DNA of 64,000 nt from Pseudomonadota bacterium (GTDB lineage Bacteria; Pseudomonadota; Alphaproteobacteria; Dongiales; Dongiaceae), in assembly GCA_021792365.1 (NCBI GenBank), contig JAJYUT010000004.1, positions 472,187 to 536,186 of the forward strand, read 5' to 3'. The position numbers and the translations under genes are program-made. Positions 55,191 through 64,000 of this stretch are shown one piece after another (position 1 is the stretch's first letter; each line of letters starts with the position of its first letter). The notes beneath the pieces were generated by a model. That model was not told the origin of the DNA, ran no database searches, and worked only from the letters and a program-made list of their open reading frames with translations.

Positions 55191-56285
55191 TTACCGGTAC
55201 GGATACCCGGCCTTCTCCATGTTCGCCGCATATTTCTTGAAGATCTCGACGACCTTGCCGGCGCGCGGACTGGACGCGGCGACCTCGTCCCAGAATCCTT
55301 CGGCATCTTTGACGACTTGCGTCCATTCCTCGGCCGGAAGCTGGGTCAACTCCATCTTCTCGCCCTCGACACGCAGCTTGGCTTCACCGCCCCAGTACCA
55401 GACGTCGCGATAGTAATGCGACTGGTCGATGCTGACCCGGAACAGCTCCTGCAGGTGAGGCGGCACCTTGTTCCAGCTCGGGGTATTGGCGAAGTAGCTG
55501 CCGAACCAGGCGCCGGTGACCGAGTTGCCGAGGGCGTATTTGCACACATCGGCCCAGCCCACCTCATACGCTTCCGTGAATCCGCACCAGGCGACGCCGT
55601 CGAGCTCGCCGGTCTGCATTGCGACTTCGACATTGTCCCAGGGGATCGTGACCGGGACGAGACCGTATTTCGACAGGAACTTGCCGGCGGTCGGCACGCC
55701 GAACACGCGCAGGCCGTTCATGTCCGCGAGGCTGCGAATCGGCTTGTCGACGGTGAAGATGTGCAGGGGATCCCAGGCGCCGGTCGACAGCCAGGTGACG
55801 TTCTCCACGCCGGCATAGGCCTCTTCCCAGATTTCCTTCAGGCCGTAGTACTGGAACAGCGCGGGCACATCGAGGCTGTAGCGCGTGGCGAAGGGAAAGT
55901 AGCCCCCGAACACGGCGATATCGACCGGCGAAGCCATGGTTGCCTCGTCGGACTGCACCGCGTCGAGCGTGCCACTCTGCAGCGCGCGGAACAGATCGGC
56001 GGTCGGCACCAGCTGGTCGGCGTAGTAGAGCTCGATCTCCATCTCGCCGTTGGCGGCCTTGTTGAAGGCCTCGATCTGCGGCTTGATGACATGAGCGCCG
56101 AGCGGCGCGCCGGAATAGGTCTGCAGGCGCCACTTGATGGGGCCGGTCTGCGCCACCACCCGGGGGGCCGCAATCGTCGCGCTGGCCGCCAGCACGCCGG
56201 CACCCAGGCCTGCCTTCTTCAGCAGGTTGCGGCGCGTCGCAAGAATACGCTCCGATGGGCTCTGTGTTTTGGTCTCTTCCGTCAT
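55191..56285 (-). CDS. dctP: TRAP transporter substrate-binding protein DctP, Tat-exported
   Basis: 364 residues from ATG 56285, five nt after AGGAGG. A twin-arginine signal (TRRNLLKKAG; Arg18-Arg19) and hydrophobic core end near AAPRVVA, so it is folded before export. The mature TRAP-type receptor has WRLQTYSGAP, the conserved Arg in GLRVFGVPTAG and the helix before NKVPPHL. Close to the DctP/TakP 2-oxoacid or mannitol/chloroaromatic group; the ligand cannot be read out. Third gene of the dctQMP operon. Confidence 0.9.
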   Translation of the reverse strand: MTEETKTQSPSERILATRRNLLKKAGLGAGVLAASATIAAPRVVAQTGPIKWRLQTYSGAPLGAHVIKPQIEAFNKAANGEMEIELYYADQLVPTADLFRALQSGTLDAVQSDEATMASPVDIAVFGGYFPFATRYSLDVPALFQYYGLKEIWEEAYAGVENVTWLSTGAWDPLHIFTVDKPIRSLADMNGLRVFGVPTAGKFLSKYGLVPVTIPWDNVEVAMQTGELDGVAWCGFTEAYEVGWADVCKYALGNSVTGAWFGSYFANTPSWNKVPPHLQELFRVSIDQSHYYRDVWYWGGEAKLRVEGEKMELTQLPAEEWTQVVKDAEGFWDEVAASSPRAGKVVEIFKKYAANMEKAGYPYR

Positions 56286-56333
56286 CAAAACCTCCTGTTG
56301 GGATGTTGTGGGGCCTGCGGCGCCCCGTTGCGA

Positions 56334-57671
56334 TTATCCTTTGACCGACATGTGCTCCGGCAGCCAAAGCGCCAGCTGCGGGAACAGCATCAGCAGCACG
56401 ATGGTCAAGATCATGATGATTACAAACGGCCAGATCGAACGATAGATATCGATCAGCGCGATATCCTTTGGCGCCAGCGAGCGCATAAGGAACAGGTTAT
56501 AGCCGAACGGCGGCGTAATGTAAGCGATCTGGCAGGTGACCGTGTAAAGCACGCCGAACCAGATGAGCTGGTTATCGAAGCCGAGATCCAGCACCTTCAC
56601 CAAGGGTATGTAGAGCGGCGCCACGATCACCAGCATCGCTGTGTCGTCGAGGAACATGCCCATGACCATGAAGCTGGCCATCATCAGGACGATCACGGCC
56701 CACGGACTGAGATCGAATTTCTCCAGGAACAGGTACTCGAGCGCCTTCACCGCGCCAAGACCGTCGAAGACCGTGCCAAAGGCGAGCGCCGCCAGGATCA
56801 GCCACATGAACATGCACGAGACATTGAGCGTCTTGATCGACGTTTCGCGGATCAGCCGCCACGTGAAACGCCTCTTGATCACCGTCGCGAGCGTCGCGCA
56901 GGTGGCGCCGACCGCCGAGCTTTCGACCAGGCTGGTCACGCCGAAGACGAAGAGCCCGGTCATGAAGAAGAAGATGGCGAAGGGAATGATGCCGGCGCGG
57001 GCAAGCGCCAGCTTTTCCCGGAATGGCATTTTTAATTCTTCGTCCGGCACGGTCGGCGCCAGCTTCGGATTCAATTGGGCCCGGATCATCACATAGAGAA
57101 TGAACAAACCCGCCATGATGAGGCCCGGGACCAGGCCCGCGAACCACAGCTTTGAGACCGGCTGGCGCGCGATCATGCCATAGAGCACCATCACCACCGA
57201 AGGCGGGATGAGGATGCCGAGAGACGATCCGCCCTGGACCACGCCGGAGATCAGGATCTTGTCGTAACCGCGCCGCAGCATCTCGGGCAGCGCGATCGTG
57301 GCGCCGATCGCGAGGCCTGCGACCGACAGCCCGTTCATCGCCGAGATGATGACCATCAGAAACAGCGTGCCGATGGCAAGGCCGCCGCTCACCCGCCCGA
57401 ACCAGACATGCAGCATCCGGTAGAGGTCTTCCGCAATGCCGGATTCCGCGAGGATGTAGCCCATGTAGATGAACATGGGCAGCGTGAGCAGCGCGTACCA
57501 GTTGAACAGCTTGAAGACCTGGTTGAAGGAAAGCTCGATGGCACCGGGACCATAGAGCATCAGCGCGGCAGCCATCGCGACGAAGCCGATCGCCGCGAAA
57601 ACCCGCTGGCCGGTGACGAGCAGGAGCAGCATCGCGCCGAACATGAGCAGAGCGATCATCTCATAGCTCAT
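56334..57671 (-). CDS. dctM: TRAP transporter large permease DctM
   Basis: 445 residues, about 12 membrane helices, ATG at 57671 overlapping the dctQ stop (ATGA). DctM features include GxxLGILIPPSVVMVLYG-like core (SLGILIPPSVVMV), and GMFLDDTAMLVIVAPL near residue 340. It carries out sodium- or proton-coupled solute import with DctQ and DctP. Open frame extends upstream but without coding support. Confidence 0.92.
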   Translation of the reverse strand: MSYEMIALLMFGAMLLLLVTGQRVFAAIGFVAMAAALMLYGPGAIELSFNQVFKLFNWYALLTLPMFIYMGYILAESGIAEDLYRMLHVWFGRVSGGLAIGTLFLMVIISAMNGLSVAGLAIGATIALPEMLRRGYDKILISGVVQGGSSLGILIPPSVVMVLYGMIARQPVSKLWFAGLVPGLIMAGLFILYVMIRAQLNPKLAPTVPDEELKMPFREKLALARAGIIPFAIFFFMTGLFVFGVTSLVESSAVGATCATLATVIKRRFTWRLIRETSIKTLNVSCMFMWLILAALAFGTVFDGLGAVKALEYLFLEKFDLSPWAVIVLMMASFMVMGMFLDDTAMLVIVAPLYIPLVKVLDLGFDNQLIWFGVLYTVTCQIAYITPPFGYNLFLMRSLAPKDIALIDIYRSIWPFVIIMILTIVLLMLFPQLALWLPEHMSVKG

Positions 57672-58180
57672 GACAGCTTCTCTCCGCGCAGCGTCGCGAC
57701 ATGCTTGAAGACCAGAGAGATCGCCTGCATCAGCATCAGAACCAGGCACACCACCAGCAGCGCCTTGATCGGAATGACAGAGGGGTTCCAGATCGAGAAG
57801 CGCCGCTCGTTGGTTTCAACGGCATATTGCAGGCTGGAGATGCCGCCGATCAGTGTGACGACCAGATAGAAGATGAGGCAAACCGATGTCGCGAGGTTGA
57901 TCTTCGCGCGGCCTCTTTCGGACAGCGACGAGTAGAAGAGATCCATGCGGACGTGCGAATCGTTCTTGAGCGTAAACGCCCCGCCCATGAAGTAATAGGC
58001 GGCCAGCGTGAATTGCGTCAGTTCGACCGCCCAGTGCACCGGCATGTTGATGACGTTGCGGGTGAACGCATCGAACATCAGTGTCGCGCCCATGAAGAAG
58101 ATCAATGCGGCGGCGAAATAGCCGACGTAATCGGAGATGCGATCGGTGAAGCGCACATAGCTGCGGATCATGCTGGGCAT
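57668..58180 (-). CDS. dctQ: TRAP transporter small permease DctQ
   Basis: 170 residues with four membrane helices and the DctQ pattern (ELTQFTLAAYYFMGGAFTLKNDSHVRMD; conserved Glu and Arg-Asp). It pairs with DctM as the membrane unit. A GGAGGG ribosome site precedes the ATG. First gene of dctQMP. Confidence 0.9.
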   Translation of the reverse strand: MPSMIRSYVRFTDRISDYVGYFAAALIFFMGATLMFDAFTRNVINMPVHWAVELTQFTLAAYYFMGGAFTLKNDSHVRMDLFYSSLSERGRAKINLATSVCLIFYLVVTLIGGISSLQYAVETNERRFSIWNPSVIPIKALLVVCLVLMLMQAISLVFKHVATLRGEKLS

Positions 58181-58716
58181 CGACGCCCTCCCGCATCGGC
58201 TACACCCGTCATAACAATCATTTCTTCACCACGTCATCTTCACCGCCACCGGGTGCGGCCGCCCCTTTCGACGGGCAGATGACGGAACCACGCTCGGTGC
58301 GTCGAATCGGTGTCTGGAGAGCCCCTGATTGCCCCCGCCTACCCCTGCCCATTTTTTGTTGCTTGAAAACTACAGGAATGACTGCGCGAAACAAGACGGA
58401 AATCGCTACGCGAACCCTTCGGTCCGTCAAGTGGTCTGTTGATCAACCCAGTTCGCGCGCTTCTCGCACCCAGGTTCTGGCGGCAGCACGGGTCAGGTGA
58501 TGTTGCCGGGAATGGTAGCTCATGATCGACCGCGGATGAAAGTCCTCTGCCGTTCCAGCATCATTGGCCGGATACGTGTCAGGCGGGCGGTACAAGGAGC
58601 CGAAGTCTGCATTGCGCGGACCGCCAAGGCGGGCGCCGAGTGGTCGTGTCGCTGCGCCGCAGTATGATGGGCTTTACCCGAATGGTTAAGGACCGCTGCT
58701 GCTTCTTGCTGCCTTG
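58181..58716. other. Long gene-free region upstream of the TRAP operon
   Basis: 536 bases with no convincing coding frame on either strand. It must hold the leftward promoter of dctQMP and the 3' end of the LhgO-like gene. The perfect palindrome GTTGATCAAC lies at 58438-58447, 258 nt upstream of dctQ. Its middle part (about 58360-58460) is less GC-rich than the surroundings. No tRNA or obvious terminator was found. Confidence 0.5.
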
Positions 58717-59829
58717 TCAGAGACCCAGTCTCGCTGCGATCTCGTCCGCAATGGCGAGCGAGGAGGTGAGGCCGGGGGACTCGATTCCGAAGAGATGCAC
58801 CTGACCAGGCAGCCCGTGCACCTCCGGTCCGTCGATGCGGAAGTCGAGCGCGGGCGAGCCGGGCGCCTGAATCTTGGGGCGGATGCCGGCATAGGCGGGC
58901 TGCAGCGCGGAGTCGCGCAGCTTTGGCCAATAGGTGCGGATCGCCGCATAGAATGCGTCGCCGCGCCTGGGATCGACGTCGTAATCGACCTGGTCGATCC
59001 ACTCGACATCCGGCCCGAAGCGGGCCTGCCCAGCCAAATCCAGTGTCAGATGCACCCCGAGCCCCGCGATTTCCGGCATCGGATAGATGAGGTGCGAGAA
59101 GGGTGAAGGTCCGCTCAGGCTGAAGTAGTTGCCCTTGGCGTAGTGGAGCGGCGGGATCCGCCCGGCGGGATAGCCCTGCAGATGGCGTGCGATCGCCTGT
59201 GCACCGAGGCCGGCGGCATTGACCAGCAGGCGTGCCGTGACCTGCATCGGATCGGTGCCGCCGACCGCGAGCGTGACGCGCCCGTCATCCTCCATCCAGC
59301 CGCGCTCGACGGATGCGTGGAGGGCCAGCGCGGCGCCGCGCGCTTCCGCTTCGCCCAGCAGGCTCAGCATGAAGCCGTGCGTGTCGATGATTCCGGTCGA
59401 CGGCGAGTGGAAGGCGGCGACGCAGGAAAGCTCAGGTTCCAGCCTGCGCGCCTCGGCCGCGCTCAACAGGACAAGGTCGCCGACCTGGTTGCCGCGTGCC
59501 TGTTCCATCAGCTTTTGCAGCGCGGGGATCTGCTCCGAGGCGGTGGCGACCACCAGCTTGCCGACCTTGCGCGCCGTGACGCCGTGACCGGCGCAATAGG
59601 AATAGAGCTTCTCGCGGCCGGCGACGCAGAACCGCGCCTTCAGGCTGTCGGTGGGATAGTAGATGCCGGCATGGATGACCTCGCTGTTGCGGGCGGAGAT
59701 GCCGGAGCCGATCTCGCCCTCCGCTTCCAGGATCAGCACCTCGCGGCCGCTCTGTGCGATCCGCCGTGCGCAGGCGAGACCGATGACTCCCGCACCGATG
59801 ACGACGCAGTCGATCTCCGCCCGCTCCAT
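58717..59829 (-). CDS. NAD-independent L-2-hydroxyglutarate oxidase-like FAD enzyme (LhgO family)
   Basis: 370 residues. DAO family with [16 protein letters not shown] (GAGVIG at 11-16), the LhgO-type [21 protein letters not shown], the [12 protein letters not shown] segment and [12 protein letters not shown] near the C-terminus. LhgO oxidises L-2-hydroxyglutarate to 2-oxoglutarate and passes electrons to quinones. Start overlaps the EamA gene's stop by one base, so they are coupled. Related DAO proteins act on other hydroxyacids or amines, so substrate is a family-level guess. Confidence 0.8.
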   Translation of the reverse strand: MERAEIDCVVIGAGVIGLACARRIAQSGREVLILEAEGEIGSGISARNSEVIHAGIYYPTDSLKARFCVAGREKLYSYCAGHGVTARKVGKLVVATASEQIPALQKLMEQARGNQVGDLVLLSAAEARRLEPELSCVAAFHSPSTGIIDTHGFMLSLLGEAEARGAALALHASVERGWMEDDGRVTLAVGGTDPMQVTARLLVNAAGLGAQAIARHLQGYPAGRIPPLHYAKGNYFSLSGPSPFSHLIYPMPEIAGLGVHLTLDLAGQARFGPDVEWIDQVDYDVDPRRGDAFYAAIRTYWPKLRDSALQPAYAGIRPKIQAPGSPALDFRIDGPEVHGLPGQVHLFGIESPGLTSSLAIADEIAARLGL

Positions 59830-60716
59830 CAATGCTCCATGGTGCGTGTGATATAGAGGCAGGCTGCGACGATGACGGCGACGCCGACAATGGCGATCGG
59901 CCCCAGCACGTCGCCCCAGAAGATGTATCCGTAGAGGCTGGCCCAGATCAGCGCGCTGTACTCGAACGGCGCCAGCACGGAGAGCGGCGCATACCGCAAG
60001 GACAGGATCAGGAAATACTGGCCGACGCAGCCGAAGATTCCGACCGCCAGGATGGCTATCCATTCCAGCGGCGCCGGATCGCTCCAGACGAACGGCGTGG
60101 CGATGCCGAGGATGATCACCCCACCGAGGGCGTAGTAGAACAGAATGGTGAGATTGCTCTCGGTCGTGCTGAGCCGCCGGGCGAAAAGCTGGGCAAGGCA
60201 CCAGAGCACGACCGATGTCAGGACGGCGATCGTGCCCAGCGTGCTGTCCACGCCTTCTTCCGGCTGCACGACCAGGAGCATTCCGATGAAGCCTGCAAGT
60301 ATCGCGACCCATCCGCCCAGCCGAAGCCGCTCGCGCAAGAACACGACGCCCAGCAGCGTGCCGAAGATCGGCGAGGCGGCGATGATGCTCATCGCCGTCG
60401 GCAGGGGAATGAGGCTGATCGCGATATAGAAGGCGGTCAGCTCAATCGCCGCGCAGAACGCCCGGGCGGCATGCTCAATCGGCCGCCTGGTGCGCAGGAC
60501 CGTGAAACCCGGCTCCGACCGGCCGACGATCCAGAGCACCATGACGAGCGACACCAGGAAACGGGTGAATCCGATCTGGATCGGGTCGATATTGCCCGAC
60601 GACCATTTGACGATGGCATCCGTGCTGCCGAGCACGAAGATCGCGCCCAGCATGTAGAACACACCCAATCTGGGCTTGAACTGGAGCTGGCCTGCGGCCG
60701 CTAGACTTGTCACCAT
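59829..60716 (-). CDS. EamA/DMT family transporter
   Basis: 295 residues with about ten membrane helices and two EamA repeats ([16 protein letters not shown] first helix; [20 protein letters not shown] and [10 protein letters not shown] in the second). Inner-membrane metabolite exporter of the RhaT/EamA superfamily. ATG 60716 is used; upstream frame is antisense to the molybdopterin enzyme. Coupled with the LhgO-like gene, so the exporter may handle the hydroxyacid or product of that enzyme, or act independently. Confidence 0.85.
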   Translation of the reverse strand: MVTSLAAAGQLQFKPRLGVFYMLGAIFVLGSTDAIVKWSSGNIDPIQIGFTRFLVSLVMVLWIVGRSEPGFTVLRTRRPIEHAARAFCAAIELTAFYIAISLIPLPTAMSIIAASPIFGTLLGVVFLRERLRLGGWVAILAGFIGMLLVVQPEEGVDSTLGTIAVLTSVVLWCLAQLFARRLSTTESNLTILFYYALGGVIILGIATPFVWSDPAPLEWIAILAVGIFGCVGQYFLILSLRYAPLSVLAPFEYSALIWASLYGYIFWGDVLGPIAIVGVAVIVAACLYITRTMEH

Positions 60717-60826
60717 ACATCCCCGGAAGAGCCGCTGAGGCCCTGGAATTGAGGGGCTGCGGCAGGTAAAGTCGCGGCACTCTAGGTATTTTGGAGCGTG
60801 CCGCCAAGAGCGGCCCCGATATTTCA

Positions 60827-62926
60827 ATGCCCTTGGACACCGTTCCCAACGCCAAGCCGGAGATCGTGCACAGCGCCTGCCCGCACGATTGCCCCTCCAC
60901 CTGCGCGCTGGAGGTGGAGCGCCTCGGCCCAACCCGCATCGGCCGCGTGCACGGTGCGAAGGACAACCCGTATACCGCCGGCGTGATCTGCGCCAAGGTC
61001 GCGCGCTATGCCGAGCGGCAGCATCATCCGGACCGCCTCGCCCGGCCGATGCGGCGCGTCGGCGACAAGGGCGTGGGCCTTTCCGCCTTCGCGCCGGTCT
61101 CATGGGAACACGCGCTGGACGAGATCGCGGAGCGCTTCATTCAGGCGGAGCAGGCTTGGGGCGCGGAATCGGTCTGGCCGTACTACTATGCCGGCACGAT
61201 GGGGCTGGTGCAGCGCGACGGCATCCACCGTCTGCGGCACGAGAAGAGATATTCGCGGCAGAAAGACACGATCTGCGTCCAGCTTTCGGATTCCGGCTGG
61301 ATGGCGGGCGTCGGCGTCATGCGCGGGGTCGATGCGCGCGAGATCGCGGAGAGCGATCTCATCATCGCCTGGGGCACCAATCCAGTCTCGACGCAAGTGA
61401 ATGTGATGATCCACGTGGCGCGCGCCCGGAAGGAGCGCGGGGCCAAGTTCATCTGCGTCGATCCCTATCGCAATCCGACCGCGGAGGTGGCTGACCAGCA
61501 CATCATGCTCCGGCCGGGAACGGATGCCGCGCTGGCGCTCGGCATGATGCATGTGCTGTTCACGGAAGGTTATGCCGACCGCGATTACATGGCGCGCCAT
61601 GCAGACGATCCCGCCGCGCTCGAAGCGCATGTGCGCGACCGCACGCCGGAATGGGCGGAAGGCGTGACCGGCGTGCCGGCGGAGACCATCCGCGCTTTCG
61701 CGCGGCTGTACGGCCAGACCAAGCGGGCCTATATCCGCGTCGGCTTCGGCTTCTCTCGCGCGCGCAACGGCGCGGTGTCGGTGCATGCCGTCACCTGTCT
61801 GCCGACGGTCACCGGTGCGTGGGCGCACAAGGGCGGGGGCGCGCTCTATTCCAACCGGTCGCTCTATCGCATCGACAACTCCTTCATTGTCGGCAGCGAG
61901 CTGCTGGACCGCAGCGTGCGGGAACTCGACCAGTCGCGCCTGGGCGCGGTGCTGACGGGCGACCAGCGCGACCTGGGCGACGGGCCGCCGGTCATGGCGA
62001 TGATCGTGCAGAACACCAATCCCATGATGGTGTGCCCGAACACGAACCTGGTGCGGCGGGGGCTGTCGCGATCCGACCTGTTCCTCGCGGTGCATGAGCA
62101 GTTCATGACCGAGACGGCGGCGATGGCGGACGTCGTGCTGCCGGCCACGACATTCCTTGAGCATGACGACATCTATCGCGGCAGCGGTCACACCTTCCTG
62201 CAAGTGACGCGCAAGGTGGTCGAGCCCTATGCCGAGGCGCGTACCAATCATTATGTGATCTGCGAGCTGGCGAAGCGCCTGGGCTGCACGCATCCGGCGT
62301 TCTCCATGACGGAGTGGGAGATCATCGCCGAGACGCTGAGGCGCTCCAATTGGCCGGGGCCGGACGAAATGTACGCGAAGCATTGGCAGGAATGCGCGCT
62401 GGATTTCGAGACCGCGCATTTCCTGAACGGCTTCGGCCATGCCGGCGGGAAGTTCCACTTCAAGGCCGATTGGGCGAAGGTCGGCCCGGATCACGCGCGC
62501 CTGCCGAGCCTGCCCGACATGGCGCCGGTGTTCGACGCGCCGACCCCGGAGCGGCCGTTCCGCATGGTGACGGCGCCGGCCCGCTCGTTTCTCAACTCCA
62601 CCTTCACCGAGACGCCGGGATCGCGGAAGCGGGAGGGGCGGCCGACCCTGCTGATCCATCCGGAGGACGCGGCGCGACTCGGGCTTGCCGAGGGCGACCT
62701 GGCGGAGATCGGCAACGAGCGGGGTCGAGTCCTTATTCACGTCAAGCGGTTCGGCGGATTGCTGCCGGGCGTCGTGGTGGTCGAGTCGATCTGGCCCAAC
62801 GCAGCCTTCGTCGGCGGCGCCGGCATCAACACCCTGACCAGCGACGAGCCGGGCTTGCCAAATGGCGGTGCTGTGTTTCATGACACTGCGGTATGGATTG
62901 GAAAGGCAGCCGAGTCGCAGGCGTGA
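60827..62926 (+). CDS. Molybdopterin-dependent oxidoreductase (DMSO reductase family)
   Basis: 699 residues from ATG 60827 (a TTG at 60791 would add 12). N-terminal [4Fe-4S] site: CPHDCPSTC at about 18-26 and a fourth Cys in GVICAK; then the molybdopterin domain (SDSGWMAG; WGTNPVSTQ; DPYRNPTA; PGTDAALALG) and the C-terminal dinucleotide-binding domain (GDLAEIGNERGRV). No twin-arginine signal is visible, so it appears cytoplasmic. Members oxidise or reduce small substrates; the closest well-known relatives are formate-dehydrogenase-like and BisC-like proteins. Its stop overlaps the start of mipZ (GTGA). Confidence 0.85.
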   Translation: MPLDTVPNAKPEIVHSACPHDCPSTCALEVERLGPTRIGRVHGAKDNPYTAGVICAKVARYAERQHHPDRLARPMRRVGDKGVGLSAFAPVSWEHALDEIAERFIQAEQAWGAESVWPYYYAGTMGLVQRDGIHRLRHEKRYSRQKDTICVQLSDSGWMAGVGVMRGVDAREIAESDLIIAWGTNPVSTQVNVMIHVARARKERGAKFICVDPYRNPTAEVADQHIMLRPGTDAALALGMMHVLFTEGYADRDYMARHADDPAALEAHVRDRTPEWAEGVTGVPAETIRAFARLYGQTKRAYIRVGFGFSRARNGAVSVHAVTCLPTVTGAWAHKGGGALYSNRSLYRIDNSFIVGSELLDRSVRELDQSRLGAVLTGDQRDLGDGPPVMAMIVQNTNPMMVCPNTNLVRRGLSRSDLFLAVHEQFMTETAAMADVVLPATTFLEHDDIYRGSGHTFLQVTRKVVEPYAEARTNHYVICELAKRLGCTHPAFSMTEWEIIAETLRRSNWPGPDEMYAKHWQECALDFETAHFLNGFGHAGGKFHFKADWAKVGPDHARLPSLPDMAPVFDAPTPERPFRMVTAPARSFLNSTFTETPGSRKREGRPTLLIHPEDAARLGLAEGDLAEIGNERGRVLIHVKRFGGLLPGVVVVESIWPNAAFVGGAGINTLTSDEPGLPNGGAVFHDTAVWIGKAAESQA

Positions 62927-63750
62927 CGTCGCAACGCACGGGCAAACCGCATATCATCGTTCTGGGCAACGAGAAGGGCGGGTCGGGCAAGTCGACCACA
63001 GCCATGCACCTCGCCGTCGCCCTGCTGCATGACGGCTACAAGGTCGGCTCGATCGATTGCGACGCGCGCCAAGGCTCCTTCACCCGCTATGTGGAGAATC
63101 GCAAGGCGACCGCGGCGACCATGCTGGTGCCCTTGCCGATGTCGCGGCACATCCCGGTCGAGAATTCGAGGGCCGACAGTGCGATCGCCCGGCGGGACGA
63201 CGAGGCCGACAGGCTGGGTGGCGCCCTCTCCGAGCTTTCGGATTGCGATTTCATCGTGATCGACACGCCGGGGTCCGACACCTCGCTCTCGCGGCTGGCG
63301 CATACGCTGGCGGATACGCTGATCACGCCGCTCAACGACAGCTTCCTCGACCTCGACCTGCTCGGGCGCATCGACCGCGACGGCGAGAAGATCCTGAAGC
63401 CCAGCGTCTATAGCGAGATGGTGTGGGATCAGCGCAAGCAGCGCGCGGTCAATCGCGGCCGGCCGATCGACTGGATCGTGATGCGCAACCGTCTCAGCAG
63501 CCTCGATGCCAAGAACAAGCGCGACATCGGCCGGCTGCTGGACCACCTGTCGCGCCGCATCGGGTTCCGGATCGCGCCCGGTTTCACCGAGCGCGTGATC
63601 TTCCGCGAACTCTTCCCGCGCGGCCTCACCCTGCTCGATCTCAGCCGCAAGGACGCGGGCATCACATGGCGCATTTCCCATGTCGCCGCCCGCCAGGAAG
63701 TGCGGGAGCTGGTCGCCGCCCTTGGGCTCAAGACCGCGGACGCCGCCTGA
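62923..63750 (+). CDS. mipZ: Division plane positioning ATPase MipZ (ParA/MinD family)
   Basis: 275 residues from the GTG at 62923 (an ATG at 62893 would add 10). Deviant Walker A KGGSGKST at 18-25, Walker B region FIVIDTPGSD, and MipZ-specific stretches shared with Caulobacter: a TPLNDSFLDLDLLG segment, DWIVMRNRLSS and RVIFRELFPRGLTLLDL near the end. MipZ dimers form gradients from ParB at the poles and block FtsZ assembly there. Translationally overlapped with an unrelated molybdopterin enzyme. Confidence 0.9.
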   Translation: MTSQRTGKPHIIVLGNEKGGSGKSTTAMHLAVALLHDGYKVGSIDCDARQGSFTRYVENRKATAATMLVPLPMSRHIPVENSRADSAIARRDDEADRLGGALSELSDCDFIVIDTPGSDTSLSRLAHTLADTLITPLNDSFLDLDLLGRIDRDGEKILKPSVYSEMVWDQRKQRAVNRGRPIDWIVMRNRLSSLDAKNKRDIGRLLDHLSRRIGFRIAPGFTERVIFRELFPRGLTLLDLSRKDAGITWRISHVAARQEVRELVAALGLKTADAA

Positions 63751-63879
63751 GCGCGCAAAGGCGATTTGATTCAAGGGCATGCCAGTCAACCAGGGACCAG
63801 CCGTTGCCGGTCGGAACCGGCTGTGGCACAACCTCGGCCACCATCAACCATGGAATGCACGCGAGAAGAGGACTGACCC

Positions 63880-64000
63880 ATGCGCAAGCCGCTCCGCAAG
63901 GCGATATTTCCGGTAGGCGGGTTGGGGACGCGGTTCTTGCCGGCGACGAAGGCGATGCCGAAGGAGATGCTGCCGGTGGTGGACAAGCCGCTGATCCAGT
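63880..64000 (+). CDS. galU: UTP-glucose-1-phosphate uridylyltransferase, start only (cut by window edge)
   Basis: Forty codons are visible. They read [31 protein letters not shown], which contains the nucleotidyltransferase loop [12 protein letters not shown] and [11 protein letters not shown], diagnostic of GalU. It makes UDP-glucose for exopolysaccharide and glycolipid synthesis. An AGAAGAGG site lies upstream. The 129-bp spacer after mipZ contains its promoter. Confidence 0.9.
   Translation, partial: MRKPLRKAIFPVGGLGTRFLPATKAMPKEMLPVVDKPLIQ

Noticed and set aside
53698..55326. Upstream extension of the GlxA-type regulator to 55326
   Set aside because: The extension translates the glycine riboswitch and the TRAP terminator; the start at 54795 has a ribosome site and family alignment.
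61100..62881. 593-codon minus-strand frame inside the molybdopterin enzyme
   Set aside because: Mirror of a clear molybdopterin oxidoreductase; His/Arg-rich composition typical of antisense frames in GC-rich DNA.

Overview
The window is a continuous, high-GC, gene-dense chromosomal segment that looks alphaproteobacterial, probably Rhodospirillales-like. Markers for this are a GapR (DUF2312) nucleoid protein, a MipZ division-plane ATPase, a split pntAA/pntAB/pntB transhydrogenase of the Rhodospirillum type, a COQ9-family ubiquinone protein, a fused indolepyruvate:ferredoxin oxidoreductase, and small DUF1244 and DUF6356 proteins. I saw no rRNA, tRNA, insertion sequence, prophage or CRISPR array.

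Layout. 1-3.7 kb: tail of an N-formylglutamate amidohydrolase, a YbdK-type carboxylate-amine ligase, DUF1244, LysE and EamA exporters, GapR. 4.0-9.5 kb (minus): an oppABCDF peptide transporter with a perfect hairpin between oppA and oppB. 9.8-13.3 kb (minus): fused indolepyruvate oxidoreductase. 13.6-14.2 kb: a frameshifted membrane-protein gene. 14.2-15.6 kb (minus): a MoaD/ThiS-like protein ending in GG, paired with a BNR-repeat protein. 15.8-24.7 kb: PhyH dioxygenase, PaaK-like ligase, GNAT-acyl-CoA synthetase pair, M3 oligoendopeptidase, ABC1/UbiB kinase, GST. 24.9-28.3 kb: transhydrogenase and an Lrp regulator. 28.4-34.5 kb: DUF6356, an MCP, a degenerate REC-GGDEF protein, UppP, S21, peptide deformylase, COQ9, DCC protein. 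35-42.5 kb: a sulfur amino-acid region with mdeR-chaC-gst on one strand and mdeA-mdeB on the other, then a cyclase and a TauE/SafE permease. 42.6-44.4 kb: Fe-ADH and DUF1287. 44.6-46.8 kb: a visibly AT-rich lone KAP P-loop NTPase, the best candidate for a horizontally acquired (possibly defence) gene. 46.8-55.1 kb (minus): six close-packed genes behind a tandem glycine riboswitch, namely a GlxA/AraC regulator, glutamine-synthetase-like ligase, aldehyde dehydrogenase, two FAD oxidoreductases and a glycerol-kinase-like enzyme. 55.2-58.2 kb (minus): TRAP transporter. 58.7-60.7 kb (minus): EamA exporter and LhgO-like oxidase. 60.8-64 kb: molybdopterin oxidoreductase, MipZ, start of galU.

How the genes fit together. 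The strongest functional units are (a) the riboswitch-led operon, which appears to tie glycine sensing to an unassigned amine/polyol oxidation route; (b) the mde cluster, matching the known Pseudomonas putida mdeR-mdeA-mdeB arrangement (methionine gamma-lyase plus 2-oxobutyrate dehydrogenase E1) with a glutathione-degrading chaC co-transcribed with the regulator; (c) peptide uptake and use (opp, pepF); and (d) redox and quinone housekeeping (pnt, ubiB, coq9). All functional calls come from reading motifs and remembered family features; no database search was run.
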